Source of the DNA: Prochlorococcus sp. AG-402-M15
GTDB lineage: Bacteria > Cyanobacteriota > Cyanobacteriia > PCC-6307 > Cyanobiaceae
Assembly: GCA_003216615.1 (NCBI GenBank)
Contig: QCIP01000013.1
Location: forward strand, 1 to 45,116
DNA length: 45,116 nucleotides
Reading direction: 5' to 3'
The translations under genes and the position numbers were made by a program. This document shows, one piece after another, positions 40,871 through 45,116 of this stretch (positions are counted from its first letter, which is position 1; the number at the start of each line of letters is the position of its first letter). A model generated the notes under the pieces. That model was given only the letters and a program-made list of their open reading frames with translations, did no database searches and was not told the DNA's origin.

Positions 40871-42652
40871 TTAATAGTTAGCACCAGTTTTACGGTGATG
40901 AACTGCTGTTAGACTATCGGATTGTAATATATTACCGTGTAGAACTTCGGCGTATATTACCCAATGATCTCCACATTCCATTCTTTCTTTTACAGAAGCA
41001 TCTAACCATGCTAAAGATTCAGGAATAATTATCTGCTCATTAGGAGTCAATTTAATATTTAATCCTTCAAATCTATCTTCACCTGGTCTAAAGGGTTTTG
41101 TGAATCTCTTCAAAGGTCCCTTGAAATTTTTTTCACTTAGAATATTTAATGCGAATGAATCTCCAATTTGAAGGAGTGACTCAACTGATCTATCTTTTGC
41201 TACTGCTATACTCAAACCCGGTGGAGAAAAACTAGCTTGACTAACCCAAGATGCAAGCATAGCTCCTTTGATACTATTCTTATCTTTTCCTTTAGAAGCA
41301 GTTAGCACACAAAGCGAACCAATAACTCTTCCTAGTGCTTGTAACTTTGGATCAGTTTTACTTGTAATCATTCCCGTATCTGATTTTCTGGATTTTTTAT
41401 TTTTCTTTTTTATAATTTTTCTTCCAAAGTGAGTTCCTATTTCTTCTAGCTCTTTAATTTTTGGTTTGTTTGGACTGAATTTAATTCTTATGGGTTCAAA
41501 ACAAAACTTAAAACCCCCGTCTTTTAATTTTGATTCAAGTAAATCTATTGCTTCACCGCTCCAGCCAAAACTACCAAAAATTCCTACCGGTTTATCTCTA
41601 TTACCTTCAGATAATAAAGTTCCTAGTGCACTTACTATAGGAGTAGGTGCGTGACCTCCCAGTGTAGGAGATCCGATTAAATATCCATCAGCATTTTGGA
41701 TGGCTTTTACAAGTACATCATTAGTTGTAAATTCACAATTAATACTGTCAACTTCAACTGAAGTTTTATTTATCCCTTTAGCTAATGCATCACCTATGGA
41801 GGCTGTGTTTCCATATGCACTTGCATAAATCAAAGCGATTTTCGGATTATTTTTTGAGAGATTTTCACCCCATCTGATGTAGTCATTTAAAAAGCTTTTT
41901 AAGCTATATTCGATAGCGGGACCGTGAAGCGGTGCAATAGTTTTAATATCGTACGCAGCAATTCTTTCACTTATTGATACCACTTGATTAGACATTGGTG
42001 CCATCAGGCAATCATAAAAGTGTTTCCTATCAATTTCTGTACTGACTCGATTTGTCTCAGACCAATATTCAGAAGCAATGTGTGCAGAAAAAATTTTTTC
42101 ACTTAAAAGTATTTCTTGATTTCGTTCATAAACTATTATGCCTCCCGGCCAACGTGCAGTTGGAATAGGAATCAACTCTAGTGAGATATTTTCTAATTCT
42201 AAATTAAGTTCTTTTTTGATTACCTTTATTTTGGGTAGTTGAGTTTCAACAAAGTGTTCTAATTTAGGATTTCTTTGATTCCAAAGTTCGCTAATAAGTT
42301 TATAGCCAGGATTAGAGCAGGTAATAGTTAAGTCTTCAAATTGAACACTAATATTTTTTATTGTTTCTATGATTTGAGGATTAATATGTCCAGAAATAAT
42401 GTTAATTTTATTTAATTTAAATTGTTCAAAAAAGGTAGAGATTACTTTATTGAATGAATTTAAATATTGTTTTTCAGGTGGATGAATAATAAAGAGATCC
42501 TTATTACTTTTAATTAAAAAAGTGTTAAAAGAGGTTCCTTTTTCGAGATTAAATTCAAGTTCAAATCTTTCTTTATTTTTATCTAAAAAACGAATACAAG
42601 TAAAATTTTCAGTAATTTCAAATTTTGATAAGTTTTTATTAATTTCTGACAT
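40871..42652 (-). CDS. Diflavin flavoprotein (A-type), Flv1-like
   Basis: The 593-residue protein has a metallo-beta-lactamase-like domain (1-265), a flavodoxin domain (~272-410, IALIYASAYGNTASIGDALAKGI) and a C-terminal flavin reductase domain (~425-593). Cyanobacterial pairs of such proteins reduce O2 to water with photosystem I electrons. In the first domain the usual H-x-E-x-D ligand segment is ISGHINPQII, so metal ligands are replaced as in Flv1. It is next to a second diflavin gene, as expected for an Flv1/Flv3 pair. Confidence 0.85.
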   Translation of the reverse strand: MSEINKNLSKFEITENFTCIRFLDKNKERFELEFNLEKGTSFNTFLIKSNKDLFIIHPPEKQYLNSFNKVISTFFEQFKLNKINIISGHINPQIIETIKNISVQFEDLTITCSNPGYKLISELWNQRNPKLEHFVETQLPKIKVIKKELNLELENISLELIPIPTARWPGGIIVYERNQEILLSEKIFSAHIASEYWSETNRVSTEIDRKHFYDCLMAPMSNQVVSISERIAAYDIKTIAPLHGPAIEYSLKSFLNDYIRWGENLSKNNPKIALIYASAYGNTASIGDALAKGINKTSVEVDSINCEFTTNDVLVKAIQNADGYLIGSPTLGGHAPTPIVSALGTLLSEGNRDKPVGIFGSFGWSGEAIDLLESKLKDGGFKFCFEPIRIKFSPNKPKIKELEEIGTHFGRKIIKKKNKKSRKSDTGMITSKTDPKLQALGRVIGSLCVLTASKGKDKNSIKGAMLASWVSQASFSPPGLSIAVAKDRSVESLLQIGDSFALNILSEKNFKGPLKRFTKPFRPGEDRFEGLNIKLTPNEQIIIPESLAWLDASVKERMECGDHWVIYAEVLHGNILQSDSLTAVHHRKTGANY

Positions 42653-42839
42653 TTTTAATGATTTACCTTCTAATAGTGTTTGGTGAATTATTTGTCTATG
42701 ACTGAAGCAATATCAATTCTCAACAAATTTTCAACTATCGACCCGAACATTTAATTCTTGTGAATTGATTTTATATCAGTAAATTATACCTACAAAGGAT
42801 CTAATACGTTTATATTCCTTGTAGAGTATTCAAAATGCA

Positions 42840-42974
42840 TTGCTGATTCTTTATCCTTTTGTTCAAGTATTAATTTTTTGGATTTTTTCAATATCTTTTT
42901 TATATACATTTCTTATAGATATAGTACAGGCGCTAAAAAAACTTCATCGACTTTATTTACAGCGAAATGTATAA
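42840..42974 (+). CDS. Possible 44-aa membrane peptide (or decayed small gene)
   Basis: TTG at 42840, TAA at 42972-42974. The product is a hydrophobic segment (LLILYPFVQVLIFWIFSISF) followed by LYTFLIDIVQALKKLHRLYL. The end resembles the KKLH-start of a small Cys-rich protein family in Prochlorococcus but stops before any Cys, so it may be a truncated copy. Not certain. Confidence 0.3.
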   Translation: MLILYPFVQVLIFWIFSISFLYTFLIDIVQALKKLHRLYLQRNV

Positions 42975-43165
42975 GACTAGGATAGGAAAAAAAGTTTTAA
43001 TTTTGTCTTAATTTTGGTTATTGTTGGCAATAATTTTGCAAAAAACCCACTGATAGCAGTCTTTTTGGGATTTACTTAAACAAGTTTTCCTTTGTTTCTA
43101 CTGTTAAAGTACCTTAAGTCTTTCATACAGAATAAACACTATATATATATTATTTCGGGGAAAGA

Positions 43166-43203
43166 TATAATAGGATGTTGCTCAACTGTCACATGTGACA
43201 GTT
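43166..43203 (+). promoter_or_regulatory. Promoter with perfect 20-bp palindromic operator
   Basis: TATAAT at 43166-43171 is a consensus -10 box. AACTGTCACATGTGACAGTT at 43184-43203 is a perfect 20-bp palindrome where transcription would begin, so a bound repressor would block it. The 642-base gap 42653-43294 otherwise holds only the small ORF at 42840. The regulator is not identified. Confidence 0.6.
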
Positions 43204-43294
43204 TACAAAGAATAATATCTCAACTTTAAATTTTTTTAAAATAATTTATTGTTTGAATGTGTGAGTGAGTTACTGAAATATCTGAACTTTTAAA

Positions 43295-43738
43295 ATGAAA
43301 CTTCTTATCGCAACACTCATAATGGGTAATGCTTTTCCAGTCAATGCTTACGAGGTTATTGGAGATCACATTAACCACCCAGTGTATGAGTCACAAAAAG
43401 GATATGCATACGAAAACAAGTGTTTCCGTTATGAATATAGGGAGCAATATATTCCAGGTAATTCAATGTCTCCAGGTTATGTCAAATCTTATAACGAGAA
43501 AGTTTCTGCTCCATGTTATGGGCATCGCAAAGTATTCAATCACTATCATCACAAGACTAAACCCCAAACTTCATATCTTAAATATAAACCTGCTCAAAAA
43601 TGTACTGGAAGTACAGTTTTAGGTGGATTAATTGGAGGTGGAATTGCTGCATCTCTATCAAAAAGTGATGCATATGCTTGGAGCATTCCTTTAGGAGCAG
43701 TTCTAGGGGCGGGGATTGGAAATAACGAATGTAGATAA
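43295..43738 (+). CDS. Exported glycine-zipper protein
   Basis: The 147-residue protein has a signal peptide MKLLIATLIMGNAFPVNA-YE (cleavage ~18). The mature part is rich in Tyr, His and Lys (YGHRKVFNHYHHKTKPQTSY). A C-terminal glycine zipper TVLGGLIGGGIAASLSKSDAYAWSIPLGAVLGAGIGNN resembles the rickettsial 17-kDa antigen/SlyB type, which inserts in the outer membrane. Its promoter carries the palindrome described at 43166, so expression is probably repressed or induced by one regulator. Confidence 0.75.
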   Translation: MKLLIATLIMGNAFPVNAYEVIGDHINHPVYESQKGYAYENKCFRYEYREQYIPGNSMSPGYVKSYNEKVSAPCYGHRKVFNHYHHKTKPQTSYLKYKPAQKCTGSTVLGGLIGGGIAASLSKSDAYAWSIPLGAVLGAGIGNNECR

Positions 43739-43909
43739 ATTATTGTTTTAATTAAGATAGGGAAAGTTATATTTAAACTAATTTTCAACTATTAATGAAA
43801 AATTTCTTGTTATATCTGAGATACATTTTTTAACCCTTCAAAATAATATCTTTATATACTCTAAGGTATTTATATTAATTGGTTTTAAAACTTTGGGTTT
43901 AAAGTCTAA

Positions 43910-45116
43910 TCAATAGTGATTTGCAACTTTTCTGTGATGAACAGCTGTTTTGCATGATAAGTCAGAGACATTACCATTTTTAACGATTCCGTAAATTATC
44001 CAATGATCTGGAGTCTCTAATCTAGAACTTACTTTACAATCTAAAAATGCGAGAGAATCTGACAGAACAGGCCCTCCTTCTGCGATGTTGCTAATAACAT
44101 CTACATCAGCAAATCTATCAGCTCCAGGAGCAAATCGCTTTAAAAAATGTCTGAACATTTTTTGATAGTTATCTTCTCGTAAGATATTCACAACAAAACT
44201 CTCGCCAACTTGCATATATGATTCAATAGCTCTATCTTTTGCTACTGCAACTGTAATACCTGGTGGAGAAAAACTTGCTTGACTTACCCAACTTGCGACC
44301 ATGGCACTTTGTCTGAATGTTGAACCTTCTCCCTGACTAGCTGTAACTACATATAATCCTCCACTTAATCTACCTAAAGCTTTATCTAAATTTGAATCAA
44401 GGCTCTTCATTGAGGCAATATTCTTCTTTTTGTTAATTAATTGACCTAAGTCAGTTCCAGCCTCTTCGAATTGTTGATATATAATTGGATCTGGAATTTT
44501 TTTTACTCTTAAAGGTGAAAAAGCTTCTTTTTGTCCTAGTGCTCTTAATTTATTTGCTAGAGAATCTATTGGTTCATCATTTCCTCCAAATGCATCGTAT
44601 ACAGCGGTAAATTGTTTTGGTTTTAATGCCGCAAACAAGGTTCCAAGAGATTCTTTTAATTCATTATCCGCATCAACTGGCCATGTGGGGACAACTATTG
44701 CCTTTGATTCAGAAATTAAACCTGTCAATTCCTGAGGATCAGAAGAACGCAAATCAATTAATTGAACTTGAGCATCTGCTTTACTTATTCCATGTGATAT
44801 AGCTTGGCTTAGTCGATCACAATATCCATAGTCGCTTATGTAGCAGACAGATACAAATTCATTTCCTTTACTTTTATTACTACTCCATTCTAGATACTTC
44901 CCTTTCCAAAAATTTACTTGATTATGTAGCAAAGGCCCATGACCAACGGCTATTGTCTTTAATTCAGGAAGCTTGTCTATTCTTTTAATTGCTTGCAGAA
45001 CGCTTCTTGCATTTGGACCCATGAGGCAATCATAATAAAAACGAAAATCATCGTATATTTCTTTTTGATCAGCATCAAAAAATTCTTCAGAACAATAATG
45101 TAGACCAAATGCATCG
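43910..45116 (-). CDS. Diflavin flavoprotein, Flv3-like (partial at window end)
   Basis: The frame stays open past the ATG at 45022 to the window end, reading DAFGLHYCSEEFFDADQKEIYDDFRFYYDCLMGPN, which matches YDCLMAPM of the neighbour. The true start is therefore outside. Visible: end of the metallo-beta-lactamase-like domain with GHGPLLHNQ, flavodoxin domain (CYISDYGYCDRLSQAISHGI) and flavin reductase domain (LGRLSGGLYVVTASQGEGSTFRQSAMVASWVSQASFSPPGITVAVAKDR). Partner of the 40871 protein in O2 photoreduction. The Flv3 label is tentative because the ligand region is outside. Confidence 0.8.
   Translation of the reverse strand, partial: DAFGLHYCSEEFFDADQKEIYDDFRFYYDCLMGPNARSVLQAIKRIDKLPELKTIAVGHGPLLHNQVNFWKGKYLEWSSNKSKGNEFVSVCYISDYGYCDRLSQAISHGISKADAQVQLIDLRSSDPQELTGLISESKAIVVPTWPVDADNELKESLGTLFAALKPKQFTAVYDAFGGNDEPIDSLANKLRALGQKEAFSPLRVKKIPDPIIYQQFEEAGTDLGQLINKKKNIASMKSLDSNLDKALGRLSGGLYVVTASQGEGSTFRQSAMVASWVSQASFSPPGITVAVAKDRAIESYMQVGESFVVNILREDNYQKMFRHFLKRFAPGADRFADVDVISNIAEGGPVLSDSLAFLDCKVSSRLETPDHWIIYGIVKNGNVSDLSCKTAVHHRKVANHY

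Noticed and set aside
43138-43153. ATATAT run as a functional repeat
   Set aside because: Short AT run of a kind expected by chance in DNA this AT-rich.

Overview
The window looks like chromosomal DNA from a high-light Prochlorococcus. It is very AT-rich, has short intergenic gaps and overlapping genes, and carries a picocyanobacterial set: glycine-rich RNA-binding protein, gap2, lumenal cyclophilin, CbiD, two diflavin flavoproteins and many tiny conserved proteins. This assignment is inferred from gene content and style; no search was run.

Left core (1-19931): dusA, msrB, the chaperone pair grpE-dnaJ with a TusA-like gene and rsgA, ybaB-murB-murC, gap2, thiL, a lumenal cyclophilin, efp-accB, pdxA, an epimerase, an HNH protein, several small or secreted proteins, a class V aminotransferase, cbiD and guaA. 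Right core (about 36783-45116): a Cas4-like nuclease, two conserved hypotheticals, penicillin-binding protein 2, an FMN reductase, two diflavin flavoproteins (the second cut by the window end) and a glycine-zipper protein with a palindromic operator.

Island (19932-36782): this is the unusual part. The last 17 bases of guaA, including its stop codon, recur six more times at 27528, 29262, 30203, 31467, 34036 (degenerate) and 36766. They divide the island into a tandem series of elements, as expected from repeated site-specific integration at the guaA 3' end. Element 1 (19915-27544) looks autonomous: tyrosine integrase, HUH-type Rep, SF3 helicase, serine resolvase with a 33-bp dyad next to it, tiny ribbon-helix-helix-like genes, and about eleven copies of an iteron-like TGACAA-GG-TGACAA motif. 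Elements 2-6 carry only cargo. Element 4 (30203-31483) has both ends homologous to element 1 but holds only a VanZ-like and an OB-fold gene, so it looks like a satellite moved in trans. In elements 1-4 the core is followed, after exactly 39 bases, by paired GTTT-starting repeats whose sequence differs between elements; these look like integrase arm sites.

Two further signals stand out. First, by eye, element 1 contains no 4-bp palindrome that includes G or C, no AGC/GCT, and nearly every GC dinucleotide sits in TGCG/CGCA. The pattern stops at its boundaries and suggests extreme restriction avoidance. Second, elements 2, 5 and 6 carry eight secreted-protein genes that share one promoter/leader and one signal peptide but have different mature parts (six TPR proteins, two small unrelated proteins), i.e. 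an expression-and-export cassette being duplicated and re-used.
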